Origin: Rhipicephalus microplus
Lineage: Eukaryota > Arthropoda > Arachnida > Ixodida > Ixodidae
Assembly (NCBI RefSeq): GCF_043290135.1
Contig: NC_134700.1
Span: 75,384,000 to 75,447,999 of the forward strand
Direction of reading: 5' to 3'
Length of the DNA stretch: 64,000 nt
Positions within the stretch are counted from its first letter, which is position 1, and each line of letters opens with the position of its first letter. Below the pieces are notes generated by a model. It did no database searches. It saw only the letters and a program-made list of their open reading frames with translations, and had not been told where the DNA came from. Of this stretch, positions 10,080-23,018 are shown in pieces. Made by a program: the position numbers and the translations under genes.

Positions 10080-12775
10080 CATAAGCCTTGCACTCCACTA
10101 TCACTAACAGTATCATTCACTAATATTAGAAGCATCTTATCCAAACGTGAAATAGTGTCATATTATATTGACGATAGCCTTTCTGATATTCTTGTCTTCA
10201 CTGAGACATGGCTTAACGCTGAAATCCATGACAATGAGATTTTTACGCATGCTAACAGATACAACGTCTATCGAAGCGATCGTCCAGACAAAAGGGGTGG
10301 TGGTGTTCTTATAGCTGTTTAAAAAAACCATCACGTCTTATGTCGTTGCTTTCCATTATAAGATTGAAATTATATGGGTGGTTTGCACAATTCATTGCAC
10401 AAGGATGTTGCTCGGCAGCTGTTATCGTCCTCCCGATTGTCATCATTCTTTCTTAGAAGAGTTGCGCAGCAGCGTTAATTCTGCCATCGAAATCTGTGAG
10501 GCTCGCATGGTTTATTTATTCGGTGATTTAAGTCTACCATTTATTGACTGGGAGCAGCTGTCATCTTCTTGTAATTACTTAACTGGCTTAATTAACTTAA
10601 CTTTAGACTTTCATTTGGCTCAGGTTGTCACTCACTCAACTGGCGGTTCAAATACACTTGACCTCGTTCTTACAACTGCACCTGAAACTATAGACCACAT
10701 AAACTATTTGAATGACTTTAGTGACCACAAACTATTGCAAGTTGGTCTTTCTATTTTGCCACCTTTTGCAGGAACCGAATCAAAGAAAATTAGAGATTAT
10801 AATAAAGCCAACTACGAAGTCATTAACAAGAAACTTGAGTCTTTCCTGGACAATGTGCTACTGCCTTCCTTTTACAGTCGCTCAGTTGAGGAAAACTGGG
10901 TTCTTTTCAAGAATGAGATTTCAGCCCTAATTGAAAAACACGTGCCGTCGATAACGATTACGAATGATAAAACTAAGTCATGGTTCAAAAAGTGTTTGCG
11001 CAGAGTTAGAAACAAAAAGAAGCGGCTTTATCGGTCTGCAAAAAATTCGTGTTCACACACGTCTTGGGATAGATACGAGGAATGGCTAAAACAATATTGC
11101 CATGAAATTACAACTGCGAAAAATAAATACTATTCCCAGGATTTGCCTTCACTCCTAAAATCTAATCCGAACAAAATCTGGAAAGTAATAAGTCCTGATC
11201 GGGACGATAACTTCATTTCATTGCACAATGCAAATAACACTCCTTTTGCCGACACTGATTGTCCTCATGTCTTTAATTCATTCTTTTCATCCGTGTTTAC
11301 TAGCGAGCATGCTCATCTTCCAGAAATTGTTGAACGCGATTACTCATTCATGTCACCTATAGATATCACAATTGAAGGCATAGTCAAAATTATTGAAATC
11401 TGAAGATGTCATCATCTTCTGCTACTGACGATGTCAATTCAAAAATAATTAAGAACACTGTTTATGTGTCTGGCAATATCCTGTTTCACATTTTTCTGCA
11501 GTCGCTCACTACAGGAATGTTGAATTCGGATTGGAAGATAGCGTAGGTAGTGCCGGTTCATAAAAGTGATAGTAAATGTTCCCCTGGAAAATATCGCCCC
11601 ATTTCCTTGACGTGCATATGTTGCAAGATGCTTGAGCATATCATAGCTTCTAACATTTATGCGCATCTAGAATATAATAATTTCTTTTTCTCAAACCAGC
11701 ACGGGTTCCGAAAGGGTCGTTCTTGCGAGACTCAACTCTTTCAGTTCACAACCGACCTACATTCTAACATGAACAGTAATCTACAGACAGATTGTTTATT
11801 TCTTGATTTTGCAAAGGCATTTGATCGTGTTGCTCATTGTCGCTTGATATTAAAACTGTCATCACTAAAACTTGATTCACTCACGCTAACATGGCTCAGA
11901 AACTTCCTAACTAACCGCCAACAATTCACTATTGCCAACAATCACTCTTCATCACTCTGTTACGTTTCCTCTGGTGTACCACAGGGCAGTGTTCTTGGTT
12001 TCTTACTTTTCCTCATCTACGTGAACGACCTGCCTGACAACTTATCCTCATGTATGCGTATATTTGCCGATGACAGCATTATCTATCGTTCCATTCGCAA
12101 CAATAGCGATCATCTAAATCTTCAAAAAGACCTCGAGCATATAATTGAGTGGTGCAAAACATGGCAGATGACACTTAATGTTTCCAAATTCAAAGTGATC
12201 ACCTTTAGTCGCAAACGTGATAACTTTATTAGCCAATACATAATTGATAATAGCATTGTAGAACGCACTGATCGTTACAAATACCTAGGCATAAACCTAG
12301 GTATTAAACCTAACTAACCGCCAACAATTCACTATCGCCAACAATCACTCTTCATCACTCTGTTACGTTTCCTCTGGTGTACCACAGGGCAGTGTTCTTG
12401 GTCCCTTACTTTTCCTCATCTACGTTAATGACCTGCCTGACAACTTATCCTCATGTATGCGTATATTTACCGATGACAGCATTATCTATCGTCCCATTCG
12501 CAACAATAGCGATCATATAACTCTTCAAAAAGACCTCGAGCATATAATTGAGTGGTGCAAAACATGGCAGATGACACTTAATGTTTCCAAATACAAACTG
12601 ATCACCTTTAGTCGCAAACGTGATAACTTTAATAGCCAATACATAATTGATAATAGCATTGTAGAACGCACTGATCATTACAAATACCTAAACATAAACG
12701 TAGGCATAAGCGACTGGTGTTGTTGTTTTCCTCTGCACATGGCTCGTACTCAAAGGACAGGATTGGCCGATTAAA
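10080..12775 (+). pseudogene. CR1/L2-like non-LTR retrotransposon ORF2 (APE endonuclease + reverse transcriptase), broken
   Basis: An APE-type endonuclease begins with SFTNIRSILS, TETWL and YNVYRSDRPDKRGGGV, stops at TAA 10320-10322, and resumes in another frame from 10378 with LGSCYRPPD, LFGDLSLPFIDW, NTLDLVLTT and SDHKLL. After a linker, the reverse transcriptase starts near 11550: YRPISLT, QHGFRKGRSCETQ, FLDFAKAFDRV, SGVPQGSVLG and the catalytic FADD at about 12065. An in-frame stop and frame changes occur at about 10320, 11401 and 11545. The 3' half of the RT is duplicated in tandem, and the protein ends without the usual thumb and tail. No RNase H follows, consistent with the CR1/L2 part of the Jockey group. 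Clade is tentative. Confidence 0.75.
11906..12711 (+). repeat. 403-bp tandem duplication inside the reverse transcriptase
   Basis: 11906-12308 is followed directly by 12309-12711, a second copy about 95% identical by eye. Both hold the SGVPQGSVLG block and the catalytic motif. Copy 1 reads GFLLF and FADD; copy 2 reads GPLLF (the usual form) but FTDD. So each copy has lost a different conserved residue. Confidence 0.9.
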
Positions 12776-14568
12776 AGGTGAATTTGCCCGATATTATCTG
12801 CATTGCATCATTCCTTAAAAAAGGGGGTTAATAATTTATAATTCGAAGTGCCGCTTGCGAATTCAAAAAAAGAACAAAGTTGGTAAGCCCCAATTTAGCA
12901 AGAAAATCGTTTAGTCGCAATGATGTATTCCTAAATAGTGAATTAAACATCCCTGTGGCTGTACCCCAGTGGAGAGGCTCTGAAAGAAAGAAGAGCAGGT
13001 TCTTATAATTGCAAGTTCAGTTTTTGAAGAAGTGGTGTCAGTATCCTTTTCTTGAATAAACGAAAACGTTGACAATATAATAAAAAATGACTAATTGCTT
13101 CCTCTTGATCACAATAAACGCACTAGGAGAATTCAATAAACCGGATCTATGCAAGTGAAAATTGAGGGATGTAACGCGGCAATAAAATTTTGTGGGGGTG
13201 GTAGTAATCAGAAATAGAAGAAGGTGCCTAATTTCTGCAGACCGGCAGGGAGTACAGCGCAGCGTCTACAGCTACTGAAGCCGAGTCACAACGAGCGGTG
13301 TGCGGCGGAGGAACTGTCGAGTGTCACGCATATCACGCACTTTCGGCATTGCGTAGTGAAGCTTCCGCTGTAAGCACAGTCGCCACAGTGATGATGGTGA
13401 TAGCACTTTTCGCAAATGGCCATCCAGGGGTGGCCTCTCCAACTCGCCTGCGGCTTCTTGCAGCCTGTTCCGTAGTTAAACCAGGCCAAGATTTAAACGT
13501 CAAATGAAAATGGCGGTGCCCAGGTGGTATGCCGGGCAGGTTCGGCAGACTCAGTTGCGACGCATAATGCAGGAAACGTATTCACAGTTTCGATGCAGCA
13601 GCGGCGTTCGGAATACATGCCGGGACCGATGAAAGACAACGTCGAGAAAACGCAGTAGTGGCGAACGTAACAGCGGGGCTCCACTGTAATCGTGGTGTAG
13701 CTCAAACACAGAGAAACACAACACAGACACTACATGCAACTTTGGTGGGTAGTTGACTTAAAACAATATGTATTGTTTCAAACATGCAGGTGTGCGAATG
13801 ATATTTAGCGTGTGACAGGGAGCACTAAACACGTAACAATTAAATTGAATTACCAAAAAAGCATGTTTACCATCAAGCAAGACTACAGATGTCTGGCTTA
13901 TGCAATACTGTTTTTCTATAAAAGCACTTCTAGAAGCTCATGTGTTCTTTCTTTACTCCTATTGAGGATCTTGACATTACGAAACAGAGCACATGTGCAG
14001 GCTTTGCAATGGGTAGATGTGCATTCGTGCCCTGGTTCAAATTTTTCATGTGCCCCTTCCCTCTGTCTTCATGCACTGGCCAGTTTGCCCTGCATAGCAG
14101 GACAGGGCAATTTTATACACCTCCCTGGTGGCTCAATGCACATTCTGCTTGGCATTTTGGAGGTGTCAGCCTTCGAAATGGCTGTTCATGACGCAGAGAC
14201 ACAATTGGGCAAGCCTGTAAGGAGCTGAAAATACGATAGGTACTCTGTACTTACTGCCCCCCCCCCACCCGTTTTTTTCTAAATTGTGGTTCAGTTGCTG
14301 CACAATATACACAATTTCATGACTTAGACCACTGAGCTCACCCGCTCTAGCACCATTCACTGGTGTGCCTGCGTTAACATTCTGTAGTAGCTTTTCAGCC
14401 ATAGACATAGGACGGAACAAGGGCACTCAAAACCTAATCACTCCCCTTTCAAACGTGGCCTGGAAGGTTGGCACAAGAGGTTACTTTACTGCTAACCCCA
14501 AGCAGACAGCAGCAAAAGCTATTTATACTATTCTCGAAAGAGTGGAGTCATAAAGTAAAAGTTCCTCT
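12776..14568. other. Interval without a recognised gene
   Basis: Only short open frames are present. One on the minus strand (13489-13286) is rich in Cys and His but matches no finger pattern I can name. A short C-rich tract lies at about 14257-14271. No repeat structure stands out. Confidence 0.4.
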
Positions 14569-17500
14569 TTAGCTCAAGCACTTTTTTGCCACAGTAAAAA
14601 ATAAAGTTGAACCAGAAAGATCTGTATTTGTGTTGAATGGGCACTCGAGAATAAGGTTGACCAAAGTGTCAGGTACGGTGCAAATCAGCCAAACATATTC
14701 ATATAATGTTGGGTACAATCGATGCATTAGTATGCTGCGTGTGTATGTGTTGCTCTGCAGTCTTCTCAGTATGGTGATGTCCTCTTTGTTGTGCTTCGAG
14801 TGTGGTGGTGGATACTCTCTGCGCGCCAGCCTATGGTGTTGCAGCATTGCAGAGTAAGTCTTAGGTACCGACTCAGCCTCTGCGGACACAGTCCTAGCGT
14901 TTAGAAAGCGGGAAGAGGTAGCCCGGTAGACGTGATCGTGGGCCGCGGCATAAGCCGCCTCGATTCCATCCAGCCCTTCGTGCCCAGGAACCCATGTCAC
15001 ACAGGTGAACGGCATCGGAGTAATTCGGCGCTTCAATATCTGAATTGCTTGGGTAGACACAGGACCTTTGCTGTAGTTTCGCATGGCTGCTTGAGAGTCT
15101 GTGAATACCACAGCTGCATTCAAGCACGTTGTGGTAGCTAGGGCGATTGCCGCCTCCTCTACAGTTTCTGGGCTTCGGGTGCGTACTATGGCAGATGCGA
15201 GCTCTACGCCCCGAGTATCGACGACGCTCAAAGCGTAGGCGCGTCTACCAGTATACTTGGCTGCGTCTGTATATCTGGCGTCCGGATCTTGGCTGTCACC
15301 TTCCCGTAGCGCATTCACTCGTGCCTGCCTTTTTTCCTTGTGATGTTTGGGGTGCATATTGCGGGAGATTTTTCCAATACAGAAAGATTCGCGGATGTTT
15401 GGTGGGATCCGTTCTTTTCAGTCCGCGTCTGTGTTGCTTATAAAGGTTTCGCTATAGTTCAGCCGTTGTAGCACTGACCTTCCAGTGGGTGAGAGCTTTA
15501 GTCGTTCTAGCTGGCTAGCCCTGTGGGCTTCGGCTAATTCCTGCCAGGTATTGTACACGCCTATTTTCAGTAGTTTCGCAGTGGAAGCCGTAAATGGGAG
15601 CACCAAAGCGATTTTGGTGGCCTTACGAATTATGATGTTCAGCTTCTATACCTCTGCGTTCTTCAGGGCGAGGTGGGAGTGCCATAGGTTATTAGACTGC
15701 TGAGGAGAGCTTGCGAAACGCGCAGTGTGTCTTGCTCCTTAAGGCCGTTCTACGATTCGTGATTCGCCTGACGAGATGCGTGACTTGAGATAGCATACGC
15801 TGTAGTCGAGGGAGTGTGGCAGCACTTGACCCATCTTTGTAGATGTGGAGCCCCAGTGCTCATAATGTTTCTACTTTCTTGATGAGCTTTCTGTTGAGGG
15901 TAACGCTGGGATCAGGTTCAATGTAGGCGGCAGGCCACCCTCTCGTTGTTCACGTCTAGATTAGGTGCTCCGACTTTTCTGGAGCACATTCGAGACCACA
16001 TTTTTTCAAGTACTTCTCGACGATATCTACTGCTTGTTGTAAGCGCATTTCTTGAATTCCGGTATTTGAGGCCCTTGTCCATAACGTAATGTCGTCTGCA
16101 TAAAAGACACGTGGCAGGTCTTGTATAGCATCGAGGAGGTTGGGTAGCCTCCTGATCCATGCAACGTTGAAAAGCAACAGTGGAATGACCAAACTCTGTG
16201 GAGTACCTGTGTTCGGTAGTTGGAAAGTGTCACTGCAAAGGTTGTAAATTTCCGCTGTGGCCGTGCGATGCTTGGGGAAATTTCTCACGTGGTTGTATAA
16301 CCGAGGCCAGCAGTCCAGATGTTCAAGAGTGCAGAGGATGCGTCGTGGCTGACGTGGTCGAAAGCTCCCTTTATATCAATGGCTACGATTGAAGATATGC
16401 TTCTGGTGTTCAGGTGATCGATGAGGCTTTACTTGAGAAAAAGGAACATGTCTTGCGTTGATAGGTGTTGTCTGAATCCGAACATTGTGTTCGAAAAATA
16501 TCTCTTGTCTTCGAGGTATGGGGTTGGCCTGTTGTGTACCATGCGCTCGAATAGTTACCCTACACACAAGGTAAGGGAAATGAAGCGCAGGTTCTCGACG
16601 CTGAAGGGCTTGTTAGGTTTCAGGATCACAGTAATCTCTGAATGTTTACAGGTAGCCGGTACCTCACCACTCTCCCAGAAAGCATTGGGATACTCAAGTA
16701 GGGCATCGGTGGCCTGTTGCGCAAGGTTTCAGAGATGCTTGTTCATAATGCCATCCTTCCCTGCGCTGGTGTTTTTAGTAAGTGTAGCTAGTGCTGCACC
16801 TAGTTCAGCCAGTGTAGAATGTTCATGAAGCTCGGGGTTTGGTTTCCCGCTGTAGGCTTTGTCATGTGCCGTCGTGGTTATGGGTGCGTCTCCAGACAGC
16901 TTCTTCTGGAGCTCTCGAAAGAGGTCCTCCTCTGATCCTGCATAGTTGTGTATCAGCCTGCAAATATTTGGCGCTGCTTTGTCCTTGTAGGGCTGTTGAT
17001 AAGAAGAGCGCGCAGAATGGGCCACGTTTTCTTTGTGCTTAGATTTCATTGTAGTGCATCGCAAAACACAGACCGGTTCTGTCTTCCTAACCTCTCTGCA
17101 TATTCCTGCGCTTGTTCAGTGAGCAGGGCGATTCTCTTCTTGAGTTTCTGGTTTTGCCTCTGCTTCTTCCATCTCTTGAGAAGAGATATTCTTGCTGCCC
17201 AGGGATAAAGGAGGTGCGTGTCAACGGCTGGTGCGTCCTCATTCAGCTGTATTCTTTCGGTGTGTTGATCCATAATGTCGAGGACCTTCCTCACCCAATC
17301 GTCTACGTCATCAATGGTGGTCTCAATATTTAGAGCACCTCGGAATGAACCCCACTCTGTTATTTGGGCCATGCCAATTCTGTTTGGCTTGCGAGTGTGA
17401 GTTACGGTTAATTGGATGATGTGGTGGTTGCTTCCCAGGGTTTCAGGGTGACAGGTGCACTCAGCTGAACGCACATTTACCGTGAGTGCGGGATTAGGAT

Positions 17501-18035
17501 TTGTGTCTCTCGGGACAGTGTTCCCTACTCTTGTTGTCTGGAGCGAATCGTTCCACAAAGACAGACTGTGCTGCTGAGCCGTGTCATGTTCCCGGGTACC
17601 TTTGTTGTAGTATGGTAGCCCCAAGCAGTGTGAGGGGCGTGAAAGTCTCCCGTTAGAAGAACTTGATGGCCATCATCGCTTTCTTGAGTTCTCGAGCCAG
17701 AAGGTCAAATTCTCGCATTTGGTCTTTTTGGGGGCTGTACACGCTCACAACAATGAGTCTGTTTTGCAATTTCCTTTCTGGTATTACTTTTATCACCATG
17801 TGCACGATAAGTGTGTTGACTGGTTCTTATTCCTGTGCCGCGAGAATCTTTCTTGTTAGGACTCCTGTATGCTTTGTTTGGACGTGGGCGTTGTATCCTT
17901 GTAGCCGCACAATATGTGTATTTGTTTCTTGCAGTGCTGCGAGGTTGGGTGGGTCTTGCTTGACAAATTCTTGCAAAGTAGTAAAGCGTGGACGATAGAA
18001 GCAACAGTTCTACTGGCAAATGCTGAGAGTTGAGA
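14569..18035 (-). pseudogene. I-clade ORF2: endonuclease, reverse transcriptase, RNase H
   Basis: The endonuclease begins near 18030 (LSICQ, stop in place of Trp, NCCFYRP), with LQEFVKQDPPNLAALQETN and LIVVSVYSPQKDQ. The linker at 17624-17046 includes GRQNRSVFCDALQ. The reverse transcriptase lies between about 16830 and 15600, with TSAGKDGI, GTPQ and the catalytic VFYADDITLW at about 16090. RNase H at 15357-14569 reads RYTDAAKYTGRRAYAL, ETVEEAAIALA, VVFTDSQAAMRNY and VTWVPGHEGLDG, retaining the catalytic D-E-D. At least six frame changes separate the pieces. Reverse transcription of the element's own RNA at the target site would be its job. It is inactive. Confidence 0.75.
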
Positions 18036-18049
18036 GCGTGTTTGTTGCC

Positions 18050-19615
18050 TTCTTGTTAGAGACCACCGTCTTCAATTTGTTCAGGTCCCCGCTGGTGCTC
18101 GCGGGTAGGTGAAACTGAACGAGAAGCACTTCGGCCTTTTGATCGTGCCGGTTTCGTGTCAGGATGAACGTCACTTAGTGAAGTATCGAGGTTCTCTTTG
18201 GTGGCGTAGGCCTTCTTCACGTATGTATGAAGTTGTGCAGCTGCGCTGGAAGTCCGTTCACTTTGGCGTCAAACGTGGTAATCTTGTTTTTTACGCCTAC
18301 GGCGTAATTCGCTATTGCTGTCTGTACAATATTCTCTATGGTAGTGTGGATGCTTCGCATTAAAATTTCTTGTAAGGTCTGGGATCGGACGAGATTCCAC
18401 ACTTGCTGAGGGAAGGAGGCCACCCGGTTTTCCATCATGCTTTTGGATGATAGTGCATTTCTGGTGAAGCTTATCTATCAGGTCATTTTGCTCCTCATAT
18501 TTTCTAAGAAGCTTGTACATACTGTCTTGCTGTTTCTGGTGGCTATGTGTCAGCTTGTCGAAAATGGCTTGTTGACATTGTAGTTGACTGGCTTGGTGCT
18601 GTAATGCAATTTGTTGATTTCACGCCCTATCTTGGAGCGATTGTAAGGCTTCGTTATCATGTGACGAAGACACGCACCTGCTTGTTGCTCCGGAGCTACT
18701 CAAACCTCTTGCTACGGTAGCATAGCTCACTTTTTGGGCGAGTGCGGGCGTGATCGGGATGGGGATCGTGAGCTTCGTCGGAGTATGGGCCGTGATTGAC
18801 CTTGTGCAGGAGTGATGCTAGTGCTGCTGCTCAAATTGGTCGTTTGGATTCCTATGCCCGGAAATCTTTGTTACCTGACTATTTCGGCCGTCCCGAGCTT
18901 TTATTCAGTCCATTCGTTGCTGTTGATTTTGGAATGGTGGCGGATAGAGTTTAAGTCTTTTCTTGCAATTTTGGCTTGCTGTTTCATGCCCTTCTTCGCA
19001 TATCTTACAGACGGGTTTGCACGCATGGTCCTATGGTTGGTTGGCCTTGCTACATTTAGAGCAGAAGTCTTGAAGTGGTCGGGGGTAGACATCCTGACGG
19101 TGTCCCGTGTTGCCGCAGGTCTTGCAATATTGCACCGATTTTCGATACGGCCTGCATAGAAAGTCGAGACTGTAGAAACGGACGTATTAAAGAACATGCG
19201 GCCCTTGGAAAAAGATTACTGCAGCTGACGATTGCCCAAGCATACGGGCGTGGACAATCGTGTACCGCGCTAGTGCACGAAGGCCGGACTTGAGTTCAGT
19301 TTCTGTCGTGCCGGGCAGAAGTTCGTTTATGACACCGCGAGATGCGTCGTCCGGCGTTCTCATGTTGCCCTTTATGGTGCTGCCAAGTTGTATGCTGGTG
19401 AAGTTTTTTCGCGTCTTCCCATTCCGCTACGCTTGCTATAATCAGGCTTCCTTGGAGTTGCACTTGCACGCACACTTTCTCGCCGAAATATTGTTGTCTG
19501 GCCGCTGGCCCTTCCGATGACTTGGATAATGGCGATTGTTCCACTTTGCTAGCTCTAGGCCTTCTTGCGGGTAGTAGATGACCTTGTAGTCGTCAAACGG
19601 TAGGGGTTGCATCAT
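18050..19615 (-). pseudogene. I-clade ORF1 (gag-like, three CCHC zinc knuckles)
   Basis: A start codon at 19615 gives MMQPLPFDDYKVIYYPQEG, the beginning of a gag-like N-terminal domain. Near 19120-18960 lie three knuckles: CKTCGNTGHRQDVY (last Cys changed to Tyr), CSKCSKAN with a stop before DHAC, and CKICEEGHETASQNC. The C-terminal third (about 18520-18270) is charged and probably helical, for example KLLRKYEEQNDLIDKLHQ. Stops and shifts break the frame. The protein would bind element RNA. ORF2 follows within tens of bases. Confidence 0.7.
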
Positions 19616-21960
19616 GGGCTTGCGACGAAGCGATTAGCAACTTTCACCACCTAGAGAGGGCGCTGGTGCAAGCCCAACATAGCTGTCATTTGGGGGATCG
19701 TGCAGCTGGCGTGCCAGCTGACACCACCGGTGTGCCTGTCACCTCGAACTGTGTAGTCTTTTTGGCTGCAGCCACCGTGTTGTCATTGACTCTAGCATGT
19801 ATTATATTCCACACTGCGTGTTGAGAAACGCATGCGCAGCGTATATTGAAAGAAAAGAATTTTCGAACGCCGGGCACATCGTCTGCTGCGGTGTACAGTT
19901 TTGTGAACGCTGCTCGTGCCACGGCCGGGAAAGACCAAGCACCCGTGCTCGTGCAAAGCAGGAAACCTTGCCTTTGGCTGCACGGCGTCTGCACAGTGAC
20001 ATTTAACATATTTTGTGATTGTTCTAGCTCAGCAAGCAAAGAATAAAAATTAAATCGTTGCTACTACGATTCGCAGTAACTGTCTGAGTTCACAATAATG
20101 TAGTAAAAATTTCTAGAGACAAAATATAAAGCACCAGCGAGCCGCTAAGGTTAGGCCGACTGATTGATGGCATGGGCTGGCTGCGTGGGCATCCCTCAAA
20201 CGACAGTTACGATGGATGCCGAATGTCGACACCACCATCTGTGAAAGTTGAGAATTGGTGTTGCTGTGTGGTCGTTTGTTCCTTGCGAAGTTTCTGTTTT
20301 GGCGTCGTGTTTCCCCCCGCGTCCTTCTTGCTTTTCTTGCTCTCGTGATAAACGCTTTCACGTTCAATTGTTCTGTCACTGCTCTCGTCATACCGCCAGA
20401 AAGTGTCTGCATTCCGCATTTCGGTCGCGTTCAAATGCATGGCGTTCGTATCATTGTCCAGCTGATAATTGTGCCTTTTGGTTGTTTTTCTTTTTCTTGG
20501 ATCATCTTGCAAACTGAGCTGGCGCAGGTGCAATGCTCGCAGAAGCGCTCGAGCGTCGCCAGCACGCGCCGCGCGCTAACGGCACGTCTCTCGATGGGCT
20601 TGCGTTCTGTGTTAGGCTTTGCCAAGTGGGTGTGTGGCGTCGCGAAAATAAAAAAAAATCACGGACTCACTTGGCGGTGGCTAGTGTCCACCGATCGCTG
20701 ACGTCTTGCCTGTTACGCGCATGGCAAAATGAGAGTAGTCGTGAGCCGTGATGCTAGTTGAAAAGCCAGTAAAGCAGGAGCCCTTCTGAAGCCAGTCAGC
20801 ACTTCATAGCCCTCTAGCGGCGATCTTCAGCATGACGGAAGATGGTCGAAATTTGACCGAGCACACTTGATGTGCAGTATATATATGTATACCTGTAATT
20901 GTTTAGAGTGTTTAATTAAGCTTGCTTTGTTTCCTTTGAGGAGGTAGGTGGAAGGTACCTATGGGATATTGCAGACTGAATTCCAGTTTAAATAACTTTT
21001 GCAGTTTTTGAAATGAAAATTTCAAGTATGAACTTTTAAAAATTAATGGAAGTAAGAAATAGGAACCACCGCTCCATTGATCCGAACTTCAAGTCTTTCC
21101 ATGTGTGTCCCAAATACATACTGTTTGAACTTGATCTTTGTTAACTGTCATGCTACCTACATTAAATACTTTTTCGGCATGACACAGTGCTGCTTTCATG
21201 CTGCACTGTGGAGCATACTCACATATTTTTATTCTACTTTGCTTCGCCAGATTTGATGCAAAATGCTGTGGTCTGTTTGTTGCCCTGCCGTGTGAAGGAG
21301 CGTAAGAAGCATTTGTGAATTCTGTAGGTGAACTCATCTCGTGAAATGCTGCAGCTGAGATCTTTGACATTAGTTAGGCCATTATATTACTATTGGGACT
21401 TCAAGGCGAACAGGCCTCCTTAGTGTATGTCGAAGCAGTTTTAGACAAATAATGAAACGTCAGTGCTTTTATAACGTAGGTATGTCTAGTCACAAGAACT
21501 TGTTATAGGAAATGTGTTCACATGTCTCAGCAATTTATCCATTTATGTGGGAATTATGATTGAGGCCTTCTGTCCAAAATAAATGAAAACTAAACTAGGA
21601 TGCAAACAAATAGCGCTGGATACATTTTGGAGAAAGAGCGGCAGATAACAGCGCTGAAGTAACAACCACATGCTGGTTAACTGCTGGGAAATTCAATATA
21701 AATACAAAAGCTTTGTGCATAAGAACCAGACAAATACGAATATTTGTGCAGAAATAGACAAGATGTTACATCGCGTGCCGAGATGTTAAGTAACTGATTT
21801 CGCCTTTGTTTCTTATCAGTGAGTGTAACTGACTGATTAGAAACATCCAATTTATTAAGGCTTTACTACATTTTACTTGTATTTGAATAAAATGCTGCGA
21901 GTTTCAAGCATAAGACGCACAAAATGTTTTGTTTCAAAGTAATAATATCGTATGTAGTTA
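19616..21960. other. Interval without a recognised gene
   Basis: The first stretch may include the 5' untranslated region of the I-clade element. Overlapping open frames at 20207-20751 on both strands reflect a GC-rich patch and show no domain. A tatatatgtatac stretch lies near 20880. Nothing else is supportable. Confidence 0.4.
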
Positions 21961-22527
21961 CAGAGATCCATCTTCACCTTTCCACACAGTGATGCCGGAG
22001 AAACCGAAACTGAGCACACTGGCTGCGCTGGAAGTGCAGTCTCTGTTTTGAATCTTGGGTGAACATCCCTTTGCGTAATTCGAAAATTAGCGCATTGTGC
22101 AAGAAACCTTGTGTCATCTTAGCACAGCATGCCAACTTCGTGAGGTGCGGTGGTCGTCTGATTTCTTGTTATTTTAACTTCTGAAAGGTGCAAGACTCGA
22201 ACATCAAGTTCTTTAATTTCTCATACTCGTGATGGCTGGTGTCCAGTCACATGGCGCGGTCACAGCTTTGGCGTTTTTCTCCCATGGAGGAGGAAAAAGC
22301 AGTCATGTGGGCACTGGAATTATTGTGGATGGTGTTTGCATGATGCGCAAGGTGCAAGAAAATGAACGCCCGTGAAACCGAGACAGAGGGTTCTCACGCC
22401 TCACTGCGACTACGTGAGGGGAAGTTAGTGCATGATCCAGCACACGGACTACCCTTCCAGTGTACCTGGTGTCTTCAGTTTCGGTTTCTCCAGCATCACA
22501 GTCTGGAAATGCGATGATGGATCACTG
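21961..22527. mobile_element. Inverted-repeat element (MITE-like), about 567 bp
   Basis: The left end (21961 to about 22040) and the reverse complement of the right end (22527 to about 22455) match over about 75-80 bases. The core ggagaaaccgaaactga is identical, preceded by gatccatc and ttcca blocks. The interior has no coding sequence. No clear target-site duplication is visible, so the outer limits are approximate. The element is probably a non-autonomous DNA transposon. Confidence 0.65.
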
Positions 22528-23018
22528 AAACAACACGTGACATTTTCAATTTTTAGGGACTAGGCTCGCCAGAATTTGCGAAGTAGAACAACTTTGCCAT
22601 ATAAACAGCCTCCCCGAAACAGACAATAAAAGTGTAATATAAGTAATTTTATATATAATCATTTCTAGGTAATTAGTTAGTGGCAAATCTTTTCTGCTTT
22701 GATCTGGAAATTATCTGCGAAGAGAGCAAGTCCCTAATGCAATATTTTTAGGGGAAAATTTGTATTCAATAAAATCTTTGTGTGCATGTTTTAAAATTTT
22801 GCTTCAGAACTATCACAGGGGGAAGTGCATTTTTTCAATGACTTAATGTGTTTCTCAACACCGAGTAACCATTGTGCTTACAGTAGCAAGAATAATATAG
22901 CTTGTGAACTTTTCTTCACCTTGCACATGTGATTATACCATCAGTTAAAGCCTATTTCTTCTCAAATCTGTCTGTATGACATGCTCTGTCTCTATTTGCA
23001 AATTTTTTTTCTTCACAG
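22528..23018. other. AT-rich interval upstream of the orphan exon
   Basis: No coding signal is seen. It ends in a T-rich tract and CACAG at about 23010-23019, a good splice acceptor for the exon that follows, so it is probably intron. Confidence 0.4.

Larger units (their letters stand above)
14569..19615 (-). mobile_element. I-clade non-LTR retrotransposon (gag-like ORF1 and EN-RT-RNase H ORF2), near full length but decayed
   Basis: Minus-strand order from the right: ORF1 with CCHC knuckles, then ORF2 with APE endonuclease, reverse transcriptase and RNase H. This domain order is diagnostic of the I group of LINEs. Every ORF carries several frameshifts and stops. The 3' end is missing or undetected, since the coding remnant stops at 14569 without a poly(A) or simple-repeat tail. 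Confidence 0.75.

Noticed and set aside
13286..13489. Cys/His-rich minus-strand peptide as a zinc finger
   Set aside because: Spacing does not match any finger type I can name, and the opposite strand is equally open.
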